From contig OX235263.1 in NCBI GenBank assembly GCA_944472135.2, positions 10,895,517 through 10,959,516 on the forward strand: a stretch of 64,000 nucleotides of DNA, given 5' to 3'. How positions within the stretch are numbered: position 1 is the stretch's first letter; each line of letters starts with the position of its first letter. Source of the DNA: Trichobilharzia regenti (Eukaryota > Platyhelminthes > Trematoda > Strigeidida > Schistosomatidae). The position numbers and the translations under genes are program-made. The notes beneath the pieces are model-generated. The model saw nothing but the letters and a program-made list of their open reading frames with translations, searched no databases and was not told the DNA's origin. Of this stretch, positions 31,490 to 44,066 are shown piece by piece.

Positions 31490-33060
31490 CACATGTTATA
31501 CAGTAATGTTTACTGATGACGTTTCGAGCACAATCTATTACTGCTCATAATCATATCAAGGCGTTACTCACACAACTTTCTAATTTCATTTATATAGTTC
31601 CATTATTTTTCACTTGGTTTGATTGGTAGTAGTATTTTCCATATTTCGGGTATGAGGGATGAATCATTCCTATTGCATGCGTTGGGTTGTGTGTAGACTC
31701 AATGAACAAGGATTCAGTAATCAACCTCTCTCTCCACCTACCTAGATTACGTTTTAGAATTTTAACCCTCTCTCTTTGTTAATGTGTGCTTTGCCATAGC
31801 TGAGTTTATTTCTAAATTACTTATCTTCGTTGGTGGGATCAATCATTCTTGCCTTAGCTAAATTGTTATGTTCCGACAATCTCACTACTCCCGACCTACT
31901 GGTTTGACCTATGTAGTTGACCTCGCTCACAGTCATTGTAAGGTATTTTGTAAATCATATTATTTCGTCTAACTGGGTCAACATAAAGGGTCCTTTAACC
32001 TACAAAGCTTCACTGTAAGTGACTTTGTAGGTTTAAATGCCAGCCTGATTCCTGCTTTATTAAGAATCCTACGTAGGGTCTCAGATGTCCCCTCTTTATA
32101 TGGCATAACTGTAGACGATTTATATTCTCTCTTATTTATGTTATTATTACTAGTTTCACCATTATTTTTCTTTCTCTTTTGGCCTTTTTCAATCTTTTTA
32201 ATGAATTTTATAGGATATTTATTCAACATCAACACTTCTTCTATCTGTTTTATTTCGTCATTTAGGTGTTTTCTTGTGCTACTTAGTGCTATGGCTCGAT
32301 TTGTTAGACACTTCACTAAGCCTGCATTAACAGTTGACGGATGAGACGAATTAAAGTCTAAATATCTATTAGAATGCGTTGGTTTTCTATAAACACTGGT
32401 GTGTAGTCTGCTTCTATTTGTTTTATCTTACAATCAAACATAGCTAATTCTCCTTGTTTATTTTCCGATTCAAATGTGAATTTTATTCCGTCTACTTGTG
32501 AGTTTATATGTGTCAAGAAGCTAGAGGGAGATATGTTCTGTTTTTAACACTGTGAAAGTGTCATCCACATATCTCCATCATCACATTTTTGGAGTAGGAT
32601 TAAATGTATTGAGAGCCCTATTTTCCCAGCTGCCCATAAATATGTTCGCTACGATGGGGGATGTTGGTGATCCCATTACTACACCTTCTGTTTGTCTATA
32701 TATTTTACCTTGGAATTTAAAGATAGTAGATGTGAGGCATCACAGAATCCCTAAAATAATTTCTTTAATGGGCAGCTTTGTCCTATGATTGAGTTCAGGA
32801 TCCGCAGTTAGTTCTTTTTTAACTGCTTCTAAGGCCAAACTGATTGATATGTTAGTATAAAGACTAGTTATATCAAAACTAACCATTGTTTCATCATTCT
32901 CTAGTTAAATGTCATTTAATTTATTTTTCATCTCAACGTCATCAGTAAACATTTCTGTATAACACTGTAAGACTTTATCAAAACAAAATTTACCCACAAT
33001 GGAATTACATTCTACCACAGTGCATAAGTTTTATTCTTATATCAACTTTCAATTACAACT
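31490..33060 (-). mobile_element. PLE remnant with both pseudo-LTR borders
   Basis: Minus strand, 33060 to 31490: pseudo-LTR border (ATGGAATTACATTCTACCACAG near 33000), RT palm region decayed (the TTTATGGGCAGCTGGGAAAAT stretch near 32620-32660), KHLNDEIKQIEEVLMLN, KEGTSETLRRILNKAGIR, GIY-YIG scraps 31840-31960, then the pseudo-LTR with stem GAGCA/TGCTC next to GAAAC (31521-31546). Not functional. Confidence 0.75.
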
Positions 33061-33540
33061 GAAAGGTAACGATAAATATAGTCATGCCTAGATATGAAGC
33101 ATCAATCCCACTTTTATATATGTCACAAATGAACACACACAACACTGTTTCAAGGATGTTAAGTATCACAAAGTTAATGAAATGTATTGTGCATGGATGA
33201 TAACATTAAATGTCAGTGAAATTCAATAAGATGAGGATGAGAATAGTGCATGTTGTATTTCCAGTCAAAAATTTTTGGAATATATAAATCTATGACTGAA
33301 ATGATATATTCATCGAACAGATGTCGAAATAAAACAATCAAATGATTAAAGACAGCCAACCAACAAGAATATTCAACTACCTACTTACCTTTAAATGTAT
33401 CCATAGCTAATGTCATTTAAAACAGATTTCAATAATTAAATTAATTTTAAGCTGTTAGTTTCATAAATGCAAATCTAACGGAGATATAATTGGAAGACAG
33501 AACACACTACTGATTTGTATGAGTAGACAACCACTAGTAC
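33061..33540. other. Intron DNA; possible 18-nt exon only
   Basis: No gene or clear repeat apart from the candidate microexon discussed as a finding (33389-33406, minus). Confidence 0.4.
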
Positions 33541-33544
33541 TTAA

Positions 33545-34170
33545 TGTTCAGGTTAAACTAGTCTACGAGCTTGCTTTGTAACCAGAAGGTCCTAGGTTCG
33601 AACCCAGGAGGGTGTGTACTGATGAAGAGTCTTAAACTAGGATGAAACACTTGCCCAGTAATCCCAGCTGGTTTTCCAATAGTTGTCTAACCAACGTCAG
33701 CTCATGATGAAATCCTGTAGACAGTCAACCAAATCCCTACAAACCAATACTTGAATATCAATGAGATGCTCACTACCGACTGGCCCTATTCAGGTAGATA
33801 GTTAACTGAGGTTCTAGTGAGAAGTCGTGACCAGTAGGATGCAGCAGGTCGGATGTAAGGACAAATACTCGTCAAAGATATTGGCTAGCGGTGGCGCCAT
33901 ATTGTGAATTGTCAAAAGTTAGAATTTATGGGCCAATGGATTGAGTCCCAGTGGCTTAAAGATCTACGAGCTAGTTAGCCTTGTAACCAGGAGGTCTTGA
34001 GTTCAAATCCTGGTGATGGGTGCGTACTAATGATGAGTCTCGAAGTAGGCGGATGAAACAACTGCCTAGTACTCCTAGTTGGTTTTCCAATGGTTCTGTA
34101 ACCAATATCAGCTTATGATGAAATTCCATAACAATTCAAGTCAAATCCATACAAACCAATACTTAATCTG
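33545..34170 (+). repeat. Two SINE B copies in direct tandem
   Basis: Copy 1 (33545-33770): GTAACCAGAAGGTCCTAGG then GTTCGAACCC (B box), CTGATGAAGA, hairpin GTCT/GGAT, GAAAC, then TTTTCCAATAGTTGTCTAAC. Copy 2 (33790-34165) adds the 5' part from 33795 and has CTAATGATGA, hairpin, GAAAC. Both end near ACAAACCAATACTT. Confidence 0.75.
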
Positions 34171-34580
34171 GTCTAAACTTTGAATGGCTCTTTGCCTCGT
34201 TTATACTGGAGACTGTCAGTGGTGTACTTGGATAGACTAAGAGCACAGATATGGGTCAGTTGAAACCTCCAAAGTTCTAGCAGAATGACTGTCAAGTGCG
34301 TTATCGGCTGCTCAGGAAGCAAGGAGTTTTTAGTCTATAGTATTTGAAATTCTGTCCAGTTACCTATTGTCCATTTTTATCAAAAGCAAACAAATCTTGG
34401 CTGAGATTAATTTGAAAGGCACATCAGTAACTTTGCCTTCCAAGGGAAACTGTGATGAGTTTTCACCGCGAATCATGTAATTTGCGAATTTGAAATAAGA
34501 CTTTAATAGAGACACCTTTACTTAGTGGAGTAACGTTTATCTAAAGCCAGTTTAAACCGAAAACTAACTGTTGGACATCT
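34171..34580. other. Intron DNA, no gene seen
   Basis: No supported feature. Confidence 0.5.
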
Positions 34581-34582
34581 AG

Positions 34583-34910
34583 TGTAGTGAGAGCTGGATT
34601 TTAGCCAAAACTGGTGGACAGTAGTTTACGTCCTCAATATTGCTCATGAGGAAAATAAGAACAAAGACTGACTCAACAACCAATCACAGCACACTTTGCG
34701 TAGGCGGATAAAATTTGCAGATGGATGATCTGACCTTCAAGAAACAGCCAAAAAGAGATGAAGGATTAACTTTCAGGGAGAAATCACCAATCAGAAAACG
34801 GTGTTTGTTTGCTTTAAATAATCTATAATAACATACATGAAAATCTATGAATATGTGTTGATTTCCTTAATAAACGGTCTGTTACCTGGCCCTTGTCTTC
34901 TGTTGGTATA
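34583..34910 (+). repeat. Solo LTR
   Basis: Starts TGTAGTGAGAGC, contains CAACCAATCACAGCACACTT, a TATA-like CTATGAATATGTG and an AATAAAC signal, and ends near TCTGTTGGTATA. Flanks CTAG and CTGG may be a worn target duplication. 34911-35520 shows no gene; the 89-codon minus ORF at 35157 has no motif. Confidence 0.65.
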
Positions 34911-35524
34911 CTGGTACTCTCTTCATAGAGGCGTTTATTGCCATTTGTCTTTTAATTTTACTTCTCATCCCTAACCTAGTCGAAAAATTGACTTGTCTAA
35001 AGACCAAGGGACTTAATTAGATAAACACCCGGACAAACGTTCCCCTTGGAGCTTATTAACCTGAATCTTCAACACAACACCTACTACTAATAGATTTTCA
35101 GCAAGCGGTTTAAATGTCATCAACATCCTACTAAAGGTCAAAATGCTTGATTCGGACTAACAGAGTTGAGATTGACTTGCTACGAGTAGTCCTACAAATA
35201 ACAATAGCTGCCTCATGAAGGAATTTAACACCTTCAAGTAGACCAAAATGTTATGATGGGTAATGAAGCCTAGAAGATTGATTGCGAGAGATAAAGTATT
35301 TCGGGCATTAATCGACCTGCTGTAATCATAAGAAGAACCACTACAGGAATAATTGCACCGGAATCGAAAAACAGGAAAATAAGGCATATAATTTTGAAAG
35401 AGTGTCTTTAATGTTATAAAACGCAATCAAAATGACTGAGGGCAAAGCTCTAAATATGTGTCTTAAATGACTTTGAGAATGAGTAGGATGCATTTCTACA
35501 CCTCGCCTAATTTACTAGATTGTA

Positions 35525-36800
35525 TATTTATTATTATTATTATAACTGTTCCCTTGGGTTTCGTGGGGATTCAATAGCACGTCTCCACTTTGTCCAATTC
35601 TCTGCAGTCCTCTTAAGCTGGTCCAATAATTACCCATACTTTCTGATTTCCTTCTAGTACGACCTCCTCGATGTCACACGCGGACTCACTTCCACTCATC
35701 GTCTTCCACCCACCTTCCACCTGAGAGTCTGGACAGCGATGTGATTCGACGGTCACCTCAGATTGTTCAGTATGTCTTCATTTTCTCATACATATTTCCT
35801 GAGTAGTCGGCTATTGATTGGCTTGTACCCAATCAGAGTTTCCTGCTGCTAATTCTTTCTAATCACAGAACCATTTGATCTTCAGCCAGAAAATTGGGCA
35901 CACGTTTGATAAGCGTGTTCAGTGGCCTGTTGGAAATGTTTTCCGTGATGCGGTAGCTGTTTCTGACGCATATAGAAGAATTGACTGACGTGTAGATGGT
36001 GTTAAAGATCCGAATCTTGTTGTTTATGTTGACTGAGTGCAGAAGATTTCCAAACTGATTTCAGAGTGATGTTGTGCCATGCTTTTCCGATTCTGGTTTG
36101 CTTCTAATTAAGTGGAGAGACTGACCACTTCTGATAGGGATTAGCGCTGGTTATTGTTGCTGTTGGTTAGTTATCTTCATTACTTCCATCTTCACCTTGT
36201 TCACCTGAATTCCTGGCTTTTCTGTTAGTCTGTTGGTTTTTGCTTGCAATTCTTCAAGTTTATGCGACATTAGACATAAATTGTTTACCAAGTCCAGATC
36301 TTCTAGAGTCTTATAATAAGTCCAACATATTCCTGTCTCCTCGCTTTTTCAACTCATAGTCTGATGTATAATCCAGTTCATCACAATTAACAATATCAGC
36401 ATAGGTGATAACAGGCAGCTTTATTTTACTCCTATATTCGCTTTGAATAACTCTTTGAGTTTCCCGTTGTGGATCACCTGACACATGGCATTCTCATATA
36501 GCCAGCTGTTGAATGAGGTTGATAAAGACTTGAGAACCGCACGCCGTAGTGTTCGACTGGTTTCCAAATTACTTTTTGGTCAACGCTGTCCGGCGAAGGC
36601 CTTTTTGAGGTTGATGAAGCTGTTGAGGTGAAGGTTTGACTGAAATTCCCTGCCTTTTTCTATGACGATGCGTATAGTTGCTATCTGACCAGCGCGTGAT
36701 TTGCCTTTCCTGAATCCAGCTTGTTAAGGTGGGTGACGGAGTTCTGCGTCCAAGGCATCTTTTATCCTCTCCAGGATGATGAGAGTTATTATTTAATTTG
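35525..36800 (-). mobile_element. Strongly decayed RTE copy
   Basis: Minus strand: QAGFRKGKS-like region near 36700, KGLRRTALTKK near 36590, the HKLEELQAKTNRLTEK-type region near 36210-36270, and the 3' end GAATCCCCACGAAACCCAAGGG with an (AAT)n tail at 35525-35545. Frames are broken throughout. Confidence 0.75.
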
Positions 36801-38570
36801 CTAGCAAGTATAACACGCGTACAGGAGGGAAAGTCGGTTATAGGCTGATGTCAAAAACATTTTATAGAAAATTAAGAGTACACGATTAAAACTACTGGTT
36901 ATTTATCTCTGCAAAGTTGTCTGCATCCGTCTAGTGTACATTTTGTCTAAATAATCAACCGGGCGTCTGTGGTTCAGCTGTACAATACTCTCCAGTCATA
37001 TGAGACATCAGTGAGGAGGTTTCTCGCCAAAGTATTCCTAATCCTCATAAAGCCTATTAACCGATACTGTGTAACCAGAAGGAAGTGAAGTTTGAGCATA
37101 AGATCAGAAATCCCACCTCGTAAAAACAACTAAGTCATCCCTACTGAAATTTCACAGCTCGAGTTCTTATCTTCCACTCAAATCTCTAGGAATGTAGAGA
37201 CAATCAACTCGTACAGAATCAATTTATAAGCATTGATCAGTAGAGAGACTGTTGCTATGGTAATTAATTGAAATTCAAATTCTACAGGAATTATAACTTT
37301 AACTTACGAAATAGGGCGTAAACTTGACTTTAATATCTTCTGCAGTGAAGTCTCGATATTGTAGAGAAGATTTGTAAACCAGGTGGTTATTTTTGGTGTT
37401 ATCGTCTTATCTGGGCTGTAATTATTACTTTCATTTATCGTATAAAATAATTTAATACATTATGGGTACCAAAGAATGCCCCACACGAAACCGTCGCATG
37501 GTTTGCGCGAGGGATAGGATACTGCCGGACACTCAGACCGAAGCAGATGGCTGTCTTAAGGAGCCCCCTTACAAGTGTTTGGCCTGAGCTTTAATCCACA
37601 AGGTGGTGAAACAATGTCAGGAGGTAAATTCTTGTGGTTGACAATCATCAAAACAGGTTCATACGCTATTCGGTTAGTTCGGATTTGGAAGCCTATACAA
37701 ACCGTAGTTTTGAAATCAGGGTTTTGCAGATCCCTGAAGTAGACTTCTACCTCCACTGGTCCTGTCACAAGTGTTGGAAGTTAGCGTTTGCCCCTTTACT
37801 TTAGTGAGGAACACACCTAAAGCGTGAAGTAGTCAATTAGAAGTTACCTGAGCTGACATAGGATCAGTGAGGTTGGAGAAGAGCCAGTGTTTAGTCATAC
37901 CAAAACATGCCTTCATCAGTCGATGAAATCCCCAACAGTTAGTTGAAGCCATCCACATAGGGAGGTGGAAAGTGCTTTGTTGATTGATTGGGGTCTTTGG
38001 GAGTGTAAGAACCAGTGGCGATTGGAGACAGTTGGTGGTATGGCTCAAAATTGTTCTCACTTACGGTGCAAATGCATCCACTCCCTGTGATTTACAATAT
38101 CCAATAAATTTTGATTGTTCTCCAATATAACTATTCTTTCTGCCTCATATCTCTATTTACTGTCTCTATTTTACATTTACCTTTACTCTCTTTTCTTGCT
38201 TTGTGGGCTACATAGAGTGTGGTGACTTGAACTGCTGCACATCTGTGCAAAGTTCTACTTTGAAACCTGTCAGTCAGTCACCTGAGCTGGAAGGTATAAT
38301 TGTAGCACAATCACCACATCTCTAGACATCATCTTTTGTAAATAAATCTGCAAAACTTCACCTTTCTGTGAATTTACCACTGGAAATGTTGCTTGAAAGA
38401 AGGGAAAGAGAAACCCGAAGATTAAATCATCCCAACGAGTTAGTTCCTTTGCCAAGTAAGGATATATCTCGTAGGATATAACTCACTTCACCATGATCAC
38501 AGTCATAGAATGCAAACATGCTGTTAAAGAAAAGCTTTGAATAAAAATGGTCACACAAGTTAATATTTAT
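36801..38570. other. Intron DNA, mostly unrecognised
   Basis: Two minus open frames (37556-37768, 37833-38060) have no domain I recognise. 38205-38250 (GAACTGCTGCACATCTGTGC, reverse) resembles 57930-57960 and 59098-59125, so part is repeat. No splice-supported exon. Confidence 0.4.
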
Positions 38571-38573
38571 TAC

Positions 38574-38913
38574 CTGTATTTGTACGTTTCAACTTGGTCA
38601 CTTCACTTTTAGACTCCTTTAGATGTTTTGATAATTTGACTAAACGTTCTTCCATTACGCATATCGTTCTAGCATGTTGTCGTATTTGTTCCCTGTGACT
38701 ATCCACTTCTGATTTCCAGTGCAACTCACAGGCTTTTTCAATTTCTTCTTTTAAATTTTCATTAGCTAAATTTTGTTTATCCAACTGACATTTTAATTCA
38801 TCAATTTGATTGTCTTTTGTTTCAATTTGTTGTTGTAGCATTGGCAATAGTTGACTGGCTTCTTTAGCTTCGTTTAATTCATTTTCATAGGTGATTTGTT
38901 TTTCAGCTAAGAT
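38574..38913 (-). CDS. Coiled-coil protein gene, exon 4
   Basis: 340-nt exon, the longest: acceptor TTCCTCTTAG above 38913, donor GTAATA below 38574. Enters in phase 0, leaves with one base. It encodes ILAEKQITYENELNEAKEA, MLQQQIETKDNQIDELKCQL, and HREQIRQHARTICVMEERL. It is continuous coiled coil over about 113 residues. The QHARTICVMEERL stretch is the part most reminiscent of a named family (FHAD1-like), unproven. Confidence 0.85.
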
Positions 38914-39134
38914 CTAAGAGGAAAATTGAAAGAACTTGTGGTGATTGGCAATTTCTATCTCTGTATTGTTTAAATTCTTACTGTTGATTGTTAATATATT
39001 TCTAATATGAATTGCATTAGAATTCCGCTAAATAAAAATTCCTGAATTCCGCCCTCTCTGTGTTTTGTTTGGATTTTTGTAATTCGATCATCTTGAAATA
39101 CTAATACTACGACTACAAATAATTACAACAAACT

Positions 39135-39655
39135 GGCGTCGCGACGGAACTAAATAACCTTGGAAAATTTCCTATAAATGGTTCACCGCAGGAGATTACT
39201 GATTACCTTGAATGCTTCGATACATGATGCATTTCAAAGAACGTTAGGGATGACAAAATACCAGCACATTTCATTACTGCTATTGCAGTAGATGCATATA
39301 GCCTAGTGAAGAATTTGGCGTTTCCAGATAAACCCACTTCTTTGTCATATAACAAGATTCGCGAACTTCCGATAAATCACTTTCATGTAACTACATTTGA
39401 GACCAGAAAGAGGGCTCAATTCAACAAACTGGTTCCTGCTTACAACCAGAAGATTAGAGACTTTATTCTGCAACTCCAAATACAAGTTTCAAAGTGTAAC
39501 TTTGGAGATCAGCTGCATACTCAACTACGTGATCGTTTAATTGCTGGACTCAATATTCCTAATTTAGAGAAAGAGTTAATTCAGATTCCTTCTTGTACCT
39601 TTCAAACTGCTAAAGATTTATGTATTACATATGAAGACGTTATCAATCCCTCCCT
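39135..39655 (+). pseudogene. LTR-retrotransposon gag remnant
   Basis: Encodes a Gag-like reading: LGKFPINGSPQEITDYLECF, a stop near 39224, then DAYSLVKNLAFPDKPTSLSY, RDFILQLQIQVSKCNFGDQL and HTQLRDRLIAGLNIPNLEKE. This is the retrotransposon Gag capsid signature of flatworm Gypsy-type elements. It is cut at about 39655 by PLE sequence. No protease, RT or integrase follows. The ORF from 39306 runs 162 codons only because it reads into the PLE. Confidence 0.75.
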
Positions 39656-39659
39656 CCAC

Positions 39660-40260
39660 CCAGCTACATTGAATTTCAGAATTGTCATCTTATCCCATCC
39701 ATTCGTGTGCAAAATATCACACAGTGAAACATTATTATTTACTCAAATAGAAACCAGCCTTTTCGTTAAAGGATTAGTCCCATGGAGCCTTTAAAACAAA
39801 ACAATTCAGTTTACCTAATATCCTGCTGGAATGATTGTCAGTTCAAATACATAGGTCAAAGTAGTAGAACAGGAGTAGTAAGTCAGACTAGTGGAGCAAA
39901 AAACCTAGATCGGTTGACCCCAATAATAAGATGAGAAATCTATAGAATAGTTCATCTATAGCACACACTACATGCAATTGCACACAACTATACTATAGGA
40001 TGGATGGGATAAGATGACAGTTTTATAATCTATTGTAACAGCAGAGTGGAGGGAGAGATTGATGTCAACGGAAGCTTTGTTTATCGAATCAACTGCAAAT
40101 ACGTGTAATAGGAATGATCCAACACCTGTACACCCAGACATCTGGAAAATTCTACTACCCAGTAACTTCTACTATCTAGTAAATAATACTGTTTCACTCA
40201 CTGTGTGATATATCTAATAAACAAACTAATATGGAATTACCTACAACCAAAGTGCCCAAG
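39660..40260 (+). mobile_element. PLE remnant joined to the gag fragment
   Basis: Plus strand: a short inverted tail scrap (39660-39720), then GPMEPLK-type linker, the GIY-YIG region (ATACATAGGTCAAAGTAGTAG), and tail to TTTACTACCCAG, ending in the pseudo-LTR border (CACTGTGTGATATATCTAATA near 40198-40218). It matches the plus half of 47873-48350. Confidence 0.65.
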
Positions 40261-40848
40261 TTTTACACATATATTAATGACTAGCTTTCATATTACTAAG
40301 AGTAGTACATACATATTCCGCTTTCATCTAACTATCTGAATTCTCCAGAATGTGACTAGACTTTCTATATTTCACTGCAGATGTCATGTAGAAACGACAT
40401 CAATTTCGGCATCATTTAAAGCCAAGAATCACTGATTGGCTCTTTTGAATTTGATTGATACAAGAAGTTGAATACCATTCGGATCATCTAGTAGAGTTTG
40501 CTAACTAGATAAAAGTTATATAAATACTGAATGATTATTTCGTTCGTTTCAAGCCGGCGCTTATCAGTAGTGTCTCCATTCTGACTCGGGTTTCAAAATC
40601 CTGACTATTTCGATACCCAAAATTTCTAGGCTGGTTATTTTCACGAATTAGCAATATAAAGTATCGAATTTTTCATCTTCGACTTGTACAGTTCAAGGTG
40701 AAAAATTATCAGTTTCCATGGGAAACTGTAAGTATTCGGATCTTAATACATGCCTTGGATGGTAGTCAAGAAAACAAGCAAATAAGAACGATGGTACTGA
40801 TTAGCTTTGCCTTCAATGAACTAATCCGCCTTCTGATGGTTATATTTT
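40261..40848. other. Intron DNA, no gene seen
   Basis: No supported feature. Confidence 0.5.
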
Positions 40849-41142
40849 TGTGAGAGCTGGCTGCTAGCCAAATAGGTAGACAGTAATTTGCGTCAAAGAC
40901 TGACTCAACAACCAATCACAGCACACTTTGCGTAGGCGGATACAATTTGCAGATAGATAATCTGAAATTCAAGAAACGGCCACGAAGAGATGAAAGATTA
41001 AAGTTCAGCGAGAAACCATCAATCAGAAGACTGTGTTTGTTTGCTGACAATAATCTGTAATAATGTACATGAAAATCTATAAATATGTGTTGATTTCATA
41101 AATAAAGGATCTGTTGCCCAGTCCTTGTCTTCTTTTGTTACA
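40849..41142 (+). repeat. Solo LTR with internal deletion
   Basis: Begins TGTGAGAGCTGG and ends TTTTGTTACA. It lacks about 30 bp after TTTGCGTCAA relative to 1947-2252. Blocks CAACCAATCACAGCACACTT and ATCTATAAATATGTG are preserved. Confidence 0.65.
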
Positions 41143-41304
41143 ATATCACCTCGATCTGGCTAGCAAGCATTTCTGTTTGACATCCCTGGTCTCTAACTAC
41201 TGATATCAATGAATCAGTAGTATACACCACAGTTTTCTTATGAAAAAAACACCTTTTAGTAATAAATTTCCATGTGATCAATGCACTGGAGTAAAGTCAC
41301 TAAC

Positions 41305-41432
41305 CTGACGTGTTTCACGTAGTTTATTTTCAAGCTCTTCAATTAGTGTCTCTTTAACAGATAGAAGTTGTTCTTGTCGCATATTTTCAACACGTGAAAC
41401 CTCTTCAACTGCTTTCTGAATTTTATCTGCAT
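41305..41432 (-). CDS. Coiled-coil protein gene, exon 3
   Basis: 128-nt exon: acceptor TTGCTTTCAG above 41432, donor GTTAGT below 41305. Enters one base into a codon, leaves in phase 0. It encodes ADKIQKAVEEVSRVENMRQE and ELENKLRETRQ, an amphipathic helix. Upstream open frame towards 41547 is intron read-through. Confidence 0.82.
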
Positions 41433-41757
41433 CTGAAAGCAAACAGAGATGTTTCATTGAAAAATAGGCAACATCCCATAAAAATATCAAAATAGATCTA
41501 CATGTAATGGTAGGTAATTCCACTGAATTATTAGCCACAGCATTCATCGGTGAACATTAGATTCTAACCCTCATTGTTTTAGTTGATTTGTTTAGCTGAA
41601 GGCTTCCGGTCAAGCATTCACGCCGTATGGCCGTCCGTCGTGTTGCATTCTTTCCTTCATCAATGATCTCTAGCTAGTTAAGCAATTATCTCGCACTCCG
41701 ATTCCGTCCGGAAGTATAACTTGTAATTCGGACGATCAATTCTGGTGTTCTGCTTTG

Positions 41758-43935
41758 CCTTAATAATAATAACAGCTTTATTCCAAATAGCATTTGTGGA
41801 AAACGTATGGAATTTTCAGCGTACATTACAATATTGCATCTAAATACCTCATAAATGTTATAAGAATTTAAAATCAAAAAGCAACAACCAAAAAAATAGA
41901 TAAATAAAAAGAAATAAAAAAGAACAGCGTTGCGTTTACATTTTAAACAATGCACTACAGGATATGAAATGTAAAATTAGTGTATAATAAAAGATGAGAA
42001 CAACAGTGTAATAGTAACTAAGAAAGGAAAACAGAAACTAATGGAACTATTTGTTAGAGTGCCACAGTAAGTTGATCGTGTCATACCTAACGGATTTCTC
42101 ATCACATAACAGCTGTGCCAGATATGGTATTGTGGAGATTTCGTACTTGGTAGTCCTAGCATATAGCCAGCCTCCTATAGCTGCTTCTAGTTCTACCAGA
42201 TGAAATGCAAGGAGACAGCTGCATATAGAGAGGATTCTCGGGGTCCGACAATATTGTATTCGCTAGTTTCTTACATGACATAATATGTCTATCCCCAATA
42301 GTGTTAACCAGTTGGTTTAACGATATCCCACTTGCCCTACTAACGGCTTTTAGTACCCTTCTCAGCAAGGCAAAGTCTTTCTTAAGTAGTCCAGGAAAGA
42401 TTAATGGGGATCAGTAAAGGGGAAGGGTAGAATAGAAGAATTGACAAACTGAGAAAGCAAAGACTGCTTTATACCAGACCGCTTAAACTGACTAAAGTAG
42501 AACGTTAAGCGAAACATCTTTCTGGTAACTAGCAAGATGTGGGAGGACCAGGAAAGATCTGTGTAAAAACTCAGCCCAAGGTATTTGACGTTAGATGTAA
42601 TTTCAACCTCTATGCCGTCAATGTTAGTGCGGCCATGTGAGCTAGCTAGTTGTTGTAGGTCTATGCAGAACCAGTACTATGGAAGCTGTGGGTATTAGAT
42701 TTTCCTTTTGTATACTTCGTACTATCCGTGAACGTCAACACCCACTGTCAGCTAACATTGCCCGTCGAGGAAGGCGATCGATTATTAGGCATGCATAAGT
42801 AACACATGTCTTAAACACCTCTGTCAATGTAGCTTCATAGCCTTTTACGTCCTTACGTAGCACCCAACCACAGCCTAAACTCAGTATTGCTCACCATAAT
42901 ATACCACTTCACATAGGAGATAGAACTCAGGCACCTATGATCAAAGACAGCTAGCCAGGCTTTTCATGTCTTCCGCTCACAGCCATAAAGGAGATCGGAG
43001 GGAAATGTTGAGCAGTACACACGCTCTTTGGTCGATAGTCAGCTGGATATCACGTCTACTAAGCCAGAGACGGCGTAAACTGGCATATGTGAAACGAGCT
43101 TTCTGAATACGTGCTTAGCTTTCGTCAGCCATCAACCTGTTGGCTCTGACTGATGAACCTTCCAAATAATTGAACTAGTCAACACGCTCTACCACTTCAC
43201 TACCTATTTCTATGCTAGGAGTCGCTGTAGTTCAGTCCTGTAGCCACATCATCTTACATTTGGCGAGAGCGAATCGCATGCCAAACATTCGCAGATGGCA
43301 ACTCAAGGTATTCAGAAGGATGCATTTTGTCAGCGTCTTCACAACCTAGGAGCAGGACTATATCGTCTGGGTATTCTTAGTTAATGAGATTATTCCTTGG
43401 TATCAAGTCAAACCCCGAGTTGTTGAAGTTAGTTAGGTTTAAGTTCATTAGTACATCTATGATGAAATTTAAACAGAAATGCGGAAAGTGGGCATCCCTG
43501 ACGGACACCACTAGTTGTCTCCACTTCAGATGACAACTTGCCGTAAGCTCTTATCTGGCTGACTGTATGAGTTCGAGTAGAGTGCCTTGATCAGTGCAAT
43601 GTATTTTCTCAGTATTCCTTTCATAGCCAAGCATCGCCAGAATACCTGTCAGTTGACAGAATAGAATGCTGCCTTTAGGTCAAGAAAGATGACGATTTTC
43701 GGACACTGGTGAATAAGCCTATGTTCCAGAATCTGCCTAAGTGGGAAGATATGATCGATACACCCTCTTCCTAATCTAAAGCCTGTATGGTTCTTTTGTG
43801 ATTGTGCCTCCCGAGCACCAATTAGTCTCCTGAAGACTTTCACTAGCCCTTGTGATTTCACCTCTGCGACTCCAGGGTAGAATCAGTTTACTTGTAAAGT
43901 ACTTTTCCTGTGTCAATTGCATTGATTTTATGAGA
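41758..43935 (-). mobile_element. Non-LTR retrotransposon (LINE), decayed, distinct from RTE
   Basis: Minus strand: RT motif A block GFRLGRGCIDHIF..IVIFLDLKAAFYSVN (43649-43861, with Asp-to-Tyr in FDSV), downstream RT with a damaged catalytic box, and the C-terminal region ILSDPENPLYM near 42230. The 3' end CTGAAAATTCCATACGTTTTCC..GGAATAAAGCTGTTATT lies at 41765-41820. This 3' end is shared in outline by SINE D tails. Further scraps are at 50285-50700 and 60040-60330. Confidence 0.75.
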
Positions 43936-44066
43936 CTGGATTGCCAGTCCCACACTTAAACTTCCCTCCTTTCCCGCACTTACGAACGACTAGTTAACTG
44001 ATTGAACTTTTCAGTCAACATACAAATTCAAAATTATGGGTTTAAATGACTAACTGTCTAACTTAC

